Of a stretch of 51,623 bases of DNA, positions 9,055 to 17,589 are shown piece by piece (the first letter of the stretch is position 1; every line of letters starts with the position of its first letter). The notes beneath the pieces are model-generated. The model was not told the DNA's origin, ran no database searches, and worked only from the letters and a program-made list of their open reading frames with translations. The stretch is from CAYXDO01 sp964463485. GTDB lineage: Bacteria; Myxococcota; Kuafuiibacteriia; Kuafuiibacteriales; Kuafuiibacteriaceae. The DNA lies in contig CAYXDO010000074.1 of NCBI GenBank assembly GCA_964463485.1, positions 1 through 51,623 on the forward strand, read 5' to 3'. A program made the position numbers and the translations under genes.

Positions 9055-9800
9055 GCCTCGTCGTCGTGTTGTGCGCTGCGTTGATCGCAGAGCCCCCCGT
9101 GGGGGTCGTTCGATGGGCCGAGGGCCTCACTGTTTCTCGCACGAGCACCACGGTTCTGGGCGCGTCGGGGCTTCGTCTGTTTGCAGGCGATCGTTTGTCG
9201 ACCAGATCCGATGGTTGGGCCGAGGTCGAGCCGTCCGTGGGAGTGCGTCTGCGGCTGAGCGCCGCCTCTACCCTGATCGTCGGTCCGGTTGGAGTCGAGG
9301 TGCTGCGCGGCCGAGCGTGGGTGTCCGCCGCCAGCGCGAAGCTCTTCACCAAGAACGAATCGTTGGAGATCAAACGAGGTTCGCTGGTCGTCGAGATCGG
9401 ATCGGACGGGCGCGCGCTCGCGACGATGCGAGCGGGTACCGCCACTTCGAGGGACGGCGCGATTTTGACGCGTGGGTTCGTGTTGGAGAGCGGACGGCTT
9501 CGACGGGGCGGGCAGGCCCTGGCCGAGGTCGTGGACGAGGAGGCGCGGAGATTTCTTGGGGATCGCGCGGGTGCGTTGGCGCGCGCGGTCAGAGTCGCTC
9601 GAGCGACGAGCGCGAGCTTCGTCCCCGAGCATCTCGCCCAGAGGTCTCGCGAGCCCTCCGGCGGCGTTTACTCATACCGCGGCGCAGCGTTCGACATCCT
9701 CGATCGAGCCACTGGCGCGGCCCCGTTTTTCGAAACCGAGATTCCGAAGGCCGGACCCAATCTGCGGGTCGGCGTGGAGTTCGCAGATGAGCTGCGCTGA
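9051..9800 (+). CDS. FecR-like domain protein
   Basis: The protein has 249 residues with a TTG start at 9051 that overlaps the previous stop by four bases; GTG 9066 is an alternative. A short leader (LVVVLCAALIAEPP) would export it. The middle matches the FecR pattern: a line of strands with LRLFAGDRLSTRSDGWAEV followed by VRLRLSAASTLIV. The C-terminal 100 residues are Ala/Arg-rich and unassigned. Classical FecR proteins relay signals to ECF sigma factors, but no sigma factor or TonB receptor is here, so it more likely has a structural envelope role, as in many myxobacterial FecR-domain proteins (inference). Confidence 0.75.
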   Translation: MSLVVVLCAALIAEPPVGVVRWAEGLTVSRTSTTVLGASGLRLFAGDRLSTRSDGWAEVEPSVGVRLRLSAASTLIVGPVGVEVLRGRAWVSAASAKLFTKNESLEIKRGSLVVEIGSDGRALATMRAGTATSRDGAILTRGFVLESGRLRRGGQALAEVVDEEARRFLGDRAGALARAVRVARATSASFVPEHLAQRSREPSGGVYSYRGAAFDILDRATGAAPFFETEIPKAGPNLRVGVEFADELR

Positions 9801-10938
9801 CGCGAGGGTCTTGGCGCTGCTGTTGATTGCTTGTGAGCCCCAGGCGGCGGTCACGCTCACGTTGGGGCTCGAGCGAACGCCGTCGGACGTCGCGTCGATC
9901 AGTGTGTTCGTCACGGAGGTCGCCGAGCAGCGAATCGTGGCGAGCGCGACCGTTGGGGCCCAAAGGGTCGCCGAACCGATCATGCTAGGAGTGCCAGCGG
10001 AGACGCTGCTCGAGATCGCGGCGGTGGCTCGAACCAGCACGGGCGTCCCGAGTTGGGTAGCGTATCGCGAGGAGCGAGTGCCGCTGCGGCGGGAGCCATC
10101 CGCGGTCGAGCTCACTTTGCGTCCCGCGGGCGTGCTCATCGTGGACACGACGGAGCTGGACGATGAAGTGTCCCTAGAGCCCGAGCACCACCGGGAGCGG
10201 GGTTGGTTGCTCGCTCCGGAGCTCATTCACGAGCGAGTGGTGGAGCAGGGGCGTTGGAGCGCGCGGTCACGCCGGGAGTTGGACGGCGGCCGGGGGCTTT
10301 GGGTGGAGCGACGTGGCGCTTCCCGGACGAAGCTTCAGAAAGCACCTCGTGGGAGGCCCCAGCAGTTGGTCCTCGGCGTCAAGGACGGGCAGGGGCTCGA
10401 CACTCGAGCGATTGGTCCGCGAGAGCCGTTTTTCATCGACGTGGCGGCGTCGAGGCCGCGCGACGCCCAGGTGCGCTGGCGGTTCAGCGAGGTCGCGATC
10501 GCGCCCGGCGGGAGCGTAACCGCGCCGGCCACGCTCGGCCCGTTCCAACATGACGGGAGCGCCCGATTCATCGCCGTAGACGAAGAGGCGGGGGACTCGG
10601 TTTCGGTGCTCGTAGGCCGAACGTCGCAGGCGACCCCGCACCGCGTCGCCCTGACGCTCCTCGATCCGGAAAGGCTCGGGCTCGGCACGTGGTTGGCCGT
10701 CGACGTCCTCGACGAGCGCGGTTGGCCGCTGGAGACGGCTGGCTCGGTCGATCTCGGCGACAGTGATCCTCACGTGTACGGACCGGACGGCGTGCAAGTC
10801 ATGCTGGGTCCGCAGGGCGCGCTCGTGCGGGTCGTGCGGGGCACCGAGCCCCTCGACCGGGCGGCCGTCTTGAGGGCTCGGGTCGACGTGGCCGGGATCG
10901 CGCTCTTCGGGGAGCTCGAGTTGCCCCGAATCCATTGA
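9787..10938 (+). CDS. Putative lipoprotein, last gene of the FecR operon
   Basis: The protein has 383 residues. It starts at ATG 9787, inside the last 14 bp of the FecR-like gene, which again implies coupling. The leader ends in the lipobox LLIAC, with Cys16 as the lipidation site. The mature part is rich in beta strands (VTLTLGLERTPSDVASISV, GSVTAPATLG, RVALTLLDPERLGLGTWLAV), suggesting Ig-like or adhesive domains. No catalytic motif is seen and the family is unknown. Together with the TPR/barrel and FecR-like proteins it may form an outer-membrane complex. Confidence 0.75.
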   Translation: MSCADARVLALLLIACEPQAAVTLTLGLERTPSDVASISVFVTEVAEQRIVASATVGAQRVAEPIMLGVPAETLLEIAAVARTSTGVPSWVAYREERVPLRREPSAVELTLRPAGVLIVDTTELDDEVSLEPEHHRERGWLLAPELIHERVVEQGRWSARSRRELDGGRGLWVERRGASRTKLQKAPRGRPQQLVLGVKDGQGLDTRAIGPREPFFIDVAASRPRDAQVRWRFSEVAIAPGGSVTAPATLGPFQHDGSARFIAVDEEAGDSVSVLVGRTSQATPHRVALTLLDPERLGLGTWLAVDVLDERGWPLETAGSVDLGDSDPHVYGPDGVQVMLGPQGALVRVVRGTEPLDRAAVLRARVDVAGIALFGELELPRIH

Positions 10939-11039
10939 GGCCAGCGGCCCGATGCGAAAGCGATGCGGGCGGACGGCCCAGAAGGTACTGGAGAATCGGC
11001 CCGACGAGCGGGTAGCACGACGATCTCGCCGTCGTTCGA

Positions 11040-11068
11040 TTGACTCGATCGGGCGCCTTGTCTACTGC
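11040..11068 (+). promoter_or_regulatory. Possible promoter of pal-cpoB
   Basis: TTGACT (11040-11045) and TACTGC (11063-11068) are separated by 17 bp. The -35 box is good and the -10 box weak. Transcription would begin only a few bases before the ATG at 11079, and there is no clear ribosome site there, so a nearly leaderless mRNA is possible. Confidence 0.35.
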
Positions 11069-11078
11069 CACGCGCGTC

Positions 11079-11861
11079 ATGGCTAGACGCGAGTTTTCCG
11101 GTTCGATCCTCGGCTTCGTCGTGCTCTCGGCGGTCCTGTTGGGTTGTCCTCCCAAATATCCCAAGTGTGAAAAAGACGAGCACTGCGCGGCCAAAGAGCA
11201 GGTCTGTGTCGAAGGCCTCTGCCAGCAGTGCCGTACGAACGACCAGTGCGGGGAGGGTCTAGCGTGCAAGGGCGGGCGCTGCGAAATGGTCGCCGAGTGC
11301 AAGAAAGACGTCGACTGCAAGGACCCCATGGTGTGCCGAGCCGGTCGCTGCGAGGCCGAATGCAAGGCCGACTCCGATTGCTCGGCGAGCATGAAGTGCA
11401 GCCAAGACCGCTGCATCGACCGTCGCGCGTGCAAAGCCGACGAAGACTGCGGAGCCGACCAGCACTGCTCCAAAGGTCTGTGCGAGCTCGATGCCGCTCC
11501 GAGGCCCGATCTCGCGTCGCGATCGTTGCTCGAAGAGTGCAAAGTCTCCGTGGTCCACTTCGATTACAACGACTCCGCTCTGCGACCCGAGGACCGCGAC
11601 AACCTCGCCCGCGTCGCCGAGTGTATGAAACAGAAGGGCGCCACGATCACGATCGAGGGCCACTGCGACGAGCGCGGTACGACCGAATACAATCTGGCGC
11701 TCGGCGACCGTCGCGCGCAGTCTGTGTTCCAATACATGTCGACCCTGGGCGTCCCGCGCTCGCGTTTGCGTACCATCAGCAAAGGCGAGGAGGAGCCTTT
11801 GGTCGACGGCCATGACGAAGCGGCGTGGTCGAAGAATCGCCGCGTGGAGTTCAAGGAGTGA
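11079..11861 (+). CDS. pal: Peptidoglycan-associated lipoprotein Pal with Cys-rich insert
   Basis: The protein has 260 residues. The ATG at 11079 is chosen because it leads directly into a lipoprotein signal ending VLLGC (Cys23). Residues about 30-125 contain five short cysteine repeats of the form C-x5-C-x5/6-C-x4-C. The C-terminal 110 residues are an OmpA/Pal domain: VHFDYNDSALRPED, TIEGHCDERGTTEYNLALG, RRAQSV and WSKNRRVEF, with the peptidoglycan-binding Asp and Arg residues in place. Pal ties the outer membrane to the cell wall and works with the Tol system. tolA, tolB, tolQ and tolR are not in the window. The Cys-rich segment is not part of ordinary Pal. The stop overlaps the region of the next start (TGATG). 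Confidence 0.93.
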   Translation: MARREFSGSILGFVVLSAVLLGCPPKYPKCEKDEHCAAKEQVCVEGLCQQCRTNDQCGEGLACKGGRCEMVAECKKDVDCKDPMVCRAGRCEAECKADSDCSASMKCSQDRCIDRRACKADEDCGADQHCSKGLCELDAAPRPDLASRSLLEECKVSVVHFDYNDSALRPEDRDNLARVAECMKQKGATITIEGHCDERGTTEYNLALGDRRAQSVFQYMSTLGVPRSRLRTISKGEEEPLVDGHDEAAWSKNRRVEFKE

Positions 11862-11866
11862 TGAAG

Positions 11867-12733
11867 ATGGTTCGAGTCGCGCTCGCGCAGCGCTCCGCCC
11901 TGCGCGACCTACGATTGTTCTTACTCCCCGTGGCGGTTGGCTTGGCCCCGGGTTGCTCTCACTACTCCCAAGCAGACGGGAAGAAGCTCGAGGGCGAGGT
12001 CTTCGCGCTCACCGCGCGCGTGAAGGAGCTCGAGACCAAGACCAAGACGCTCGGAGACGATCTCAAGGGCGAGGTCGACAATCGTGAGGTCCTCTCCGCC
12101 AAGGTCGAGGATCTCTCGACGTTCGCCCGACGCGGGACGGCGGACCTCAGCGCTCAGCTCGACTCCATTCGCGAAGACATGGCGCGGGTTCGCGGCCTCG
12201 GCGAGCGGCTCGAGGCTCTCGAAACCAAGCTGAATCAGGTCGTCGACAACCTCGCGTCCGTGGAGGCGAAGGAGTCCCAGGCGGCGCAGTCCGAGGCCGA
12301 CAAGCAAAAAGCGGTCGAGGAGGCCCTCAAGCGAGAGCGGATCATCGCCGACCCCAAGGCGCTCGTGGAAGAGGTGGTTCGGCTCCTGAATCAGCAGCAG
12401 CCGGGCGAAGCGCGAAAGCTGCTGCGGGAGGCCCAAAAGCGGGCGGAAACGGACAAGGAGCTCGCGAAGTCAGGCGACAACATCCAGTTCCTGATCGCCG
12501 AGACCTACTACCTCGAGGCGAAGTATCAGCTCGCGGTGAGTGAGTACAACGTAGTGCGCAAGAACTTTCCGAGCTCCCAGAAAGTGCCGGACGCGCTCTT
12601 GAAGATGGGTATGTGTTTCGAACAGCTCAAATACCCAGACGACGCGAAGCTGTTCTACCAGAACATTCGCGACAAGTATAAGAACAGCAAGGCAGCCAAA
12701 GAGGCCTCGGAGCGACTGAAGTCACTCAAGTGA
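11867..12733 (+). CDS. cpoB: CpoB/YbgF-like lipoprotein (coiled coil plus TPR)
   Basis: The protein has 288 residues. ATG 11867 lies 8 bases after AAGGAG (11853-11858); ATG 11861 is too close to that site. The leader ends in LAPGC (Cys30), so it is a lipoprotein, unlike the soluble E. coli CpoB. Residues 40-150 form a long coiled coil (KELETKTKTLGDDLKG). The C-terminal 110 residues are the YbgF TPR region (FLIAETYYLEAKYQLAVSEY, VPDALLKMGMCFEQLKYPDD). In E. coli CpoB links Tol-Pal to septal peptidoglycan synthesis. The position right after pal supports the assignment. It ends in the terminator shared with the convergent operon. Confidence 0.9.
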   Translation: MVRVALAQRSALRDLRLFLLPVAVGLAPGCSHYSQADGKKLEGEVFALTARVKELETKTKTLGDDLKGEVDNREVLSAKVEDLSTFARRGTADLSAQLDSIREDMARVRGLGERLEALETKLNQVVDNLASVEAKESQAAQSEADKQKAVEEALKRERIIADPKALVEEVVRLLNQQQPGEARKLLREAQKRAETDKELAKSGDNIQFLIAETYYLEAKYQLAVSEYNVVRKNFPSSQKVPDALLKMGMCFEQLKYPDDAKLFYQNIRDKYKNSKAAKEASERLKSLK

Positions 12734-12756
12734 CCCCTCATGAGGGTCATTTCTTT
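12731..12756. terminator. Bidirectional terminator containing both convergent stop codons
   Basis: TGACCCCTCA (12731-12740) pairs with TGAGGGTCA (12741-12749), leaving one bulged C, and TTTCTTT follows on the plus strand. The stop of cpoB (12731-12733) and the stop of the minus-strand gene (12747-12749) are the two ends of the stem. The T tract doubles as the Lys-Lys codons of the minus-strand protein. Confidence 0.7.
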
Positions 12757-13334
12757 GGGAGAGTAGGTGACGCCGCGAGGACTCGGCCTTCCGGCCCGAG
12801 CACCAGCGCGCCCAAAAGGTCGATCTCCACCGTGCCCAGATCTCTGACCGACTGGTACTTGGAGGCGAAGCGGAAGAGGATCTCGGCGGCGATGGTCGCC
12901 TCCGCCGTGCGGAGTCCCGCCGCGTCGTCGAGCTCGGGCACGCTCACGTAGGTTTGAAACACCGGCGGCTCGCGGTTCTGGTCGAGCCATCCGGGCGCTG
13001 GTGGCAGCCGAATGGCCCGTCCGAGCTCAGCGAACACACGAAGCGGAAATCGCTTCTTTTCGAAGTCATAACGGCCGAGTTGAGCACGTGCGGTCGCCCT
13101 GAAGACGATCGCTTGGAGCTGCCGATACTCGCCGGTCGCCTCGGTGTTGCAGGTGAGGCGTGTCTCTCGGTCGAGCCTTCCTCGGCAACGCGAGAGGATC
13201 AAATCGAGACGCCGTTGGAGGTCGTCAGAGGTCACGAGGGAGCTCTTGGCGCGCAAGTCGTCGTAGGGGTTGGCGGAGGCGTTCGATTCGAACGCCGTCA
13301 CGAGGAGAGCTCCGAGGACGCCAAGAAGTCGCAC
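12747..13334 (-). CDS. Secreted protein of unknown function, last gene of the polysaccharide operon
   Basis: The protein has 195 residues with a GTG start at 13334, immediately after the stop of the gene upstream (no gap), so translation is probably coupled. A signal peptide (LLGVLGALLVTAFESNASA) is followed by a mature part with two cysteines and no recognisable catalytic motif. The family is unknown. Its place at the end of an eight-gene operon with Wzi-, Wza- and Wzz-like genes suggests an envelope role. Confidence 0.75.
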   Translation of the reverse strand: MRLLGVLGALLVTAFESNASANPYDDLRAKSSLVTSDDLQRRLDLILSRCRGRLDRETRLTCNTEATGEYRQLQAIVFRATARAQLGRYDFEKKRFPLRVFAELGRAIRLPPAPGWLDQNREPPVFQTYVSVPELDDAAGLRTAEATIAAEILFRFASKYQSVRDLGTVEIDLLGALVLGPEGRVLAASPTLPKK

Positions 13335-15095
13335 TCAGGGCTCCGCGAGCGCGCCGTGCTCACGCGACCAGGCGAGAGAAACGGGCCTGAAGGTCTTGGT
13401 GTCGTCTTCGAGCTCCAGCACCACCACCTGTCCTTCCGGGAGGTCCACCTCGATCCCACGTCGTCGATCGGCAGGAAAGTGGTCCGTCACGATCCGCAAC
13501 CGGCCCGCGGCTACTCTCGCATGGTGGATCTTTTTCCCAGCCAGACGGCCCGGGAGGCCGAGCGATCCTGCCTCGTCGACCGCCAGCGGGCACGCGCCGT
13601 GTGGACAGAGCTCACTCACGAAATACAGTCTTCCGCCGAATCGATCTTTGAGGTGCGGGCACCCGCGACGGGGCCAGTACGCTGGATCGAGGCATGGAGA
13701 CATCAGCACGAGGACTTCGGCTTCGGGCGGCCTCAGTCGCGCGAGCTCGAACGAGGTCGGGGTCGCGGCGAGCGGCAGAACGGACGCGGGATCAGACGCG
13801 ATCACACGCCCGTCGTGACCGTCGTAAAGTCTCGCTCCTAGGACCTCGAGTCGAATCCGCGCGCCGATGCGTCGTGGCCGTCGGCTCGTCGGATCGAGGC
13901 CTTCTACGGGCGCCGCGAAGCTCGACACGACTCGGCCCACGACCTCGGCTCGTAGGAACTCGTCCGCGTCTCGTCGAAAGCTCACCAAGTGAGCAGGGTC
14001 GAGGGGCACGTCGATTTGCCACGGGGCGCCATCGGGCGCCATCAGGGTGACGACGGGTCGCCCTTCGATGTTGTCGCCGGGCTCTGGTTCGAGTGTCGCG
14101 CGGAAGCTCTTCGACTCGGCCTCGTAGGATCCGAGGTCGACCTCGACGTTGGTGAAGCGAATCAATCGTCCAAAGACGTGGGCCTCGAAATGAGCGCGGA
14201 GCGCCTGCTCACACTTTGGCTCCTCGAACTCGTTGCCGCGGATGGATGGGTTGTCGAGGCAGCTCTTGCTGCAGCGCACACGGCACTCACTCGAGGTCGG
14301 GCCTCCTGGCGCTTGCACGACGACGGGGGATCCAAAGTGAACCTCGTCGCGAAGCTCCTCCGGTGTCATGTCACGAACGTCTGGTCCGAGCAGGGCCTCG
14401 AACGAGGAGACCTCGCGACGCTCCTTTTGTGCTCGGTCGACACATCGGCCGGCGTGGACGAAGCAACGCTGGCCCTTGGCGCAGGCCTTCGATTTGGCGC
14501 ATTCGGCGTCGGTCACCGCGGTGCAGGTGGGAACGGTCCCCATCTTCAAGGTGCAAAGCCCTTCGGATCGGCAGGCTTCGCTGCGCTCGCAGGCGCTGGC
14601 CGCGTCTGGCGCGCAGACCCAAGTGCGAGTGGACTCGTCCACGCTCGCGGAGCAGCCCCCGCGCTCGGCGCAGAGCTCGGACTTCGCGCAGGCGTCTTCG
14701 TTGGTCACTCCGTGAACCGCGCAGCTCATTCCGTCCAAGGCGCCAAAACAACGGCCCTCGCGTCTGCACGCGAGACTTCGCTCGCAGTCCGAAGAGACGC
14801 GCGGAGCACACACGCCATCCCGCGCTCCGCACAGGCCTTCGAGCGCGCACTCGGGTCTTCGGTTGCATCCGAGATCGTCGAGCACACAGGAGCCGGTCCG
14901 GCGATCCCGCCCGCAGTGGCCGTCTTCTTTACATCCGATCGAGCTGCGGCAATCTTCGTCGCTCGTCGCGACGCAGCGAGCGCCGTCGTATTCACAGCGG
15001 CCGTAATACTCACAGGCCAAAGTGGCTCGACAGTCGGGCTGCTCGTCCGCCAACGCCGTCGAGCACAGCGCCAACATCCACAGCCCGCGCCTCAT
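13335..15095 (-). CDS. Secreted protein with seven Cys-rich repeats
   Basis: The protein has 586 residues. ATG 15095 is chosen because it overlaps the previous stop as ATGA and starts a signal peptide (MRRGLWMLALCSTALA). Residues 20-220 hold seven repeats of the form C-x5-C-x5-C-x(6-13)-C, often starting DCxxS or ACxxS. This resembles the shorter repeats in Pal at 11.2 kb. The C-terminal 350 residues form a separate unrecognised region with more cysteines (SPCLDPAY, GCPHLKD, ELCPHGAC). It is probably disulfide-stabilised outside the cytoplasm. No function can be named from sequence; the context suggests surface polysaccharide handling. Confidence 0.8.
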   Translation of the reverse strand: MRRGLWMLALCSTALADEQPDCRATLACEYYGRCEYDGARCVATSDEDCRSSIGCKEDGHCGRDRRTGSCVLDDLGCNRRPECALEGLCGARDGVCAPRVSSDCERSLACRREGRCFGALDGMSCAVHGVTNEDACAKSELCAERGGCSASVDESTRTWVCAPDAASACERSEACRSEGLCTLKMGTVPTCTAVTDAECAKSKACAKGQRCFVHAGRCVDRAQKERREVSSFEALLGPDVRDMTPEELRDEVHFGSPVVVQAPGGPTSSECRVRCSKSCLDNPSIRGNEFEEPKCEQALRAHFEAHVFGRLIRFTNVEVDLGSYEAESKSFRATLEPEPGDNIEGRPVVTLMAPDGAPWQIDVPLDPAHLVSFRRDADEFLRAEVVGRVVSSFAAPVEGLDPTSRRPRRIGARIRLEVLGARLYDGHDGRVIASDPASVLPLAATPTSFELARLRPPEAEVLVLMSPCLDPAYWPRRGCPHLKDRFGGRLYFVSELCPHGACPLAVDEAGSLGLPGRLAGKKIHHARVAAGRLRIVTDHFPADRRRGIEVDLPEGQVVVLELEDDTKTFRPVSLAWSREHGALAEP

Positions 15096-15355
15096 CGACC
15101 CGCGTCCGTCACGCCAGCATCGAAGCCGCAGAGCGAGCAATCGAAGCCGGATACCGTGCCGATGCAGCGGTTCTTGCAGAACACCGCCTTTTGACCATCG
15201 AGGTCGAGGCACGTTCCCTTTACGCACAGAAGGTCGGGAAGACAGACGCTCTTCTCGTTGCAAGGCTCGTCGTTGCCGCCGATCTCCGTGCAGCTCCCCA
15301 CGACGAAGAAGAGCAGGAGCGGGAGCAGAAGGAGCGGGATTCGTCGTCTGAGCAT
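15092..15355 (-). CDS. Small Cys-rich lipoprotein
   Basis: The protein has 87 residues. ATG 15355 is preceded by GAGG and lies 7 bp after the stop of the previous gene. The leader ends in FVVGSC, with Cys22 as the lipid anchor. The mature 66 residues contain nine further cysteines (CNEKSVC, LCVKGTC, CKNRC, CSLCGF), a compact disulfide-rich module like the repeats of the next gene, with which it overlaps by four bases. Function is unknown; it may be a partner of the downstream Cys-rich protein. Confidence 0.8.
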   Translation of the reverse strand: MLRRRIPLLLLPLLLFFVVGSCTEIGGNDEPCNEKSVCLPDLLCVKGTCLDLDGQKAVFCKNRCIGTVSGFDCSLCGFDAGVTDAGR

Positions 15356-15362
15356 CCAGTCC

Positions 15363-17570
15363 TCAGCGCTCGAAACGCCCCGGTACCAGGGCCTGGTGGT
15401 CATCGTGTGTCACCAGAAGATAAATTCCGCCCGCGAGCACGACCGCTCCGACCGCGATCCCAGCCATGCCGATCGCGCGCGTGCCGTCGCGCAACCCGAC
15501 CGCATCGTCGAGCGCCGCGGGCGTGTCGGCCTGCTGCACGCGATCGAAGAGCTGCGTCGACGCGAGGACCAGCCCCGCGATGCCACCCACGACGACCACC
15601 GATCCGGCGCCGAGCAACCAAGCGCCCGCGTTCGACGGCGTCTCTGGTACGAGCGGCGGCGGAGCTGCCGGAGGCATCAGGATGACGCCTTTCGGAAGCT
15701 CTCGCGCGATCAAGGCCTCGATTCGATCCCTCACTTCGCGGGTGTCGGGTGCGTAGGGCGACAACGCCAGGTAGCGCTCGAAGTGGTGCTTGGCGTGCTC
15801 CGGCCGATTCAACGCCGTGTAGGCCTCGCCGAGCAAGCGATGACAGGGACCGTGATCGATCGCCGACAGGCACAGATCAAAAGCGGCGACCGCTTGCTCG
15901 TAGGCGCCTTTTTGCAGCGCAGCGAGCCCCTTGGCGATGAACGGCTGCGCTCGGGAGAGCGGGCTCGCTTCTGCCAACGTAGACGTGATCACTTGGGTCT
16001 CCGGCGGCGGGAGCGCGGCCACTTGGGCTGGGCGAATCATGGGGCGACGCAACAAGAGGCCCGGGAGCGACCACGTCGAGAGCATCACGGCGAAGGTTGG
16101 CCGATGTGTGAGAGCCTCGACGCCTTGAGCCACACCGACCAGAACGATGTGCGTGCGATCGGGCTCGATGCCCTGCAGGCGACGCTCTCCGCCGAACAGG
16201 GTGAGGTGAGAGCGGATCAATTTCTCGGCGAAGGACTTGGTCGATTCTCGGGCGTCGTCCAACGATTCCCGAAGGGATCGTTCGAGGGAAGGGCCTGCGA
16301 GCGGCGCGCTGTCCGCCGGATAGAGCTCCCGATCGGGACGAAACGCCGGGATGGGCGAACAAGCGAGCGCTCTGGCCAGCTCGCCTCGGAGCTCTCGGTA
16401 CTCCCTCCACAGGCCGCTTGCGCGACCGACGGCCGCGCCATAAGAGCGACGTGCCTCTTCGAGCGCGTCGCTCGCGGCTTTGAGCTTCGGGTCGATTCGC
16501 TCGAGCTCCTTTTGCCCCTTGGTCGTTTCGTCGGCCAGTCGCGTGAGCTCGGCTTCGGAGGGCTCGGGCTCCTGGGCCACCTCGAACATCGGCCCCGAGT
16601 CGGCGACGCCGCATCGGTCCGCGGCGTCCTTGGCACTCTCGACGACGATCGCGTTCAGGCTCGGCGCGACGTTCGCGAGCGGTGACGCCGTGTCACGAGT
16701 GATCGAAACGGAGAAGGCTAGGATCGATCGACCGCCTCCATCCACGTTCGACTTGGTCACCACGGCCTTTGCGCTCGAGGACGCCCACTCCTTCGAAGCC
16801 TCATCCAACGCGCCGCGCTTCTTGAGCTCCTTCGACACCGACTCGAGCCTGGCGCGCGCGCCTGACAGCGCCGCCCTCTCGAGCTCCTCGCGGGAGGCCT
16901 CGAGGCCCTTCTTCGAGCACACCACCACAGGGCGGGCGAGCACGATCTGAAGCCTTCGCTGAAGCTCGGACGAAAACGCGGCCTCGGAGATCGACACCCG
17001 TCGCGCGTGAAGCTCACGCTCGGCCACGAGCGCCGCGAGGTCAGCGCGCGCACGCTCGAGCTTGGCGTCCTCGAGAGGGAGCTCCGCTCGCAAGGAATCG
17101 AGCTTCTGGCGCGCGAGCTGAATGGTGCGCTCGAGCTCCGATAGCTTCCGCTCCAAGGACACGCGGGCGTCCGCAGCCCGCCGAGTCTCTTGATCCACCA
17201 GCTCGCCCAGCTGCGCCTTCGCGGCGTCCGGATCGGGTGGCCGGTTCTCGATCGCGAGCTTGGCGCGGGTGAGCGCTCGTAGCTGGACGGCGTCATCTCC
17301 GAGGCCGCGAACCTCGTGGTACTCCGAGCCGCCGAGCGGCAACGCAGCAGGACACTCGTCCGTCGCGATCAGATCGCGCGAGAGGTCGAGCTGCAAAAGA
17401 TCGAGCTCCTCGAAGGTCTGCTTCGCCGAGGCGCGAAGATCTTCGGTCGTCGGCTGGGCGTCTCCGCGGCGCGGAGTCTCCGCGGTGGCCGTGCTCGCGA
17501 TGCTCAGCAGGAGAGCGCCCAACACGACGGAGCGCGACACGCGCCGATTTGGTCCTGCTCGCTCGCTCAT
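15363..17570 (-). CDS. Large coiled-coil, TPR and membrane protein of the polysaccharide operon
   Basis: The protein has 735 residues from ATG 17570. A signal peptide ends near STATA (residue 30). Long charged helices follow (about 105-210 and 330-400), predicted coiled coils. A TPR-like part (about 555-630: AALQKGAYEQAVAAFDLCLS, GEAYTALNRPEHAKHHFERY) precedes a Pro-rich stretch and two C-terminal hydrophobic segments (about 655-678 and 703-727). This suggests a periplasmic scaffold anchored in the membrane at its C-terminus. I do not recognise a family. It sits 19 bp after the Wzz-like gene and 7 bp before the small lipoprotein gene. Confidence 0.8.
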   Translation of the reverse strand: MSERAGPNRRVSRSVVLGALLLSIASTATAETPRRGDAQPTTEDLRASAKQTFEELDLLQLDLSRDLIATDECPAALPLGGSEYHEVRGLGDDAVQLRALTRAKLAIENRPPDPDAAKAQLGELVDQETRRAADARVSLERKLSELERTIQLARQKLDSLRAELPLEDAKLERARADLAALVAERELHARRVSISEAAFSSELQRRLQIVLARPVVVCSKKGLEASREELERAALSGARARLESVSKELKKRGALDEASKEWASSSAKAVVTKSNVDGGGRSILAFSVSITRDTASPLANVAPSLNAIVVESAKDAADRCGVADSGPMFEVAQEPEPSEAELTRLADETTKGQKELERIDPKLKAASDALEEARRSYGAAVGRASGLWREYRELRGELARALACSPIPAFRPDRELYPADSAPLAGPSLERSLRESLDDARESTKSFAEKLIRSHLTLFGGERRLQGIEPDRTHIVLVGVAQGVEALTHRPTFAVMLSTWSLPGLLLRRPMIRPAQVAALPPPETQVITSTLAEASPLSRAQPFIAKGLAALQKGAYEQAVAAFDLCLSAIDHGPCHRLLGEAYTALNRPEHAKHHFERYLALSPYAPDTREVRDRIEALIARELPKGVILMPPAAPPPLVPETPSNAGAWLLGAGSVVVVGGIAGLVLASTQLFDRVQQADTPAALDDAVGLRDGTRAIGMAGIAVGAVVLAGGIYLLVTHDDHQALVPGRFER

Positions 17571-17589
17571 TCCCGTCGTCGAACGGCGC

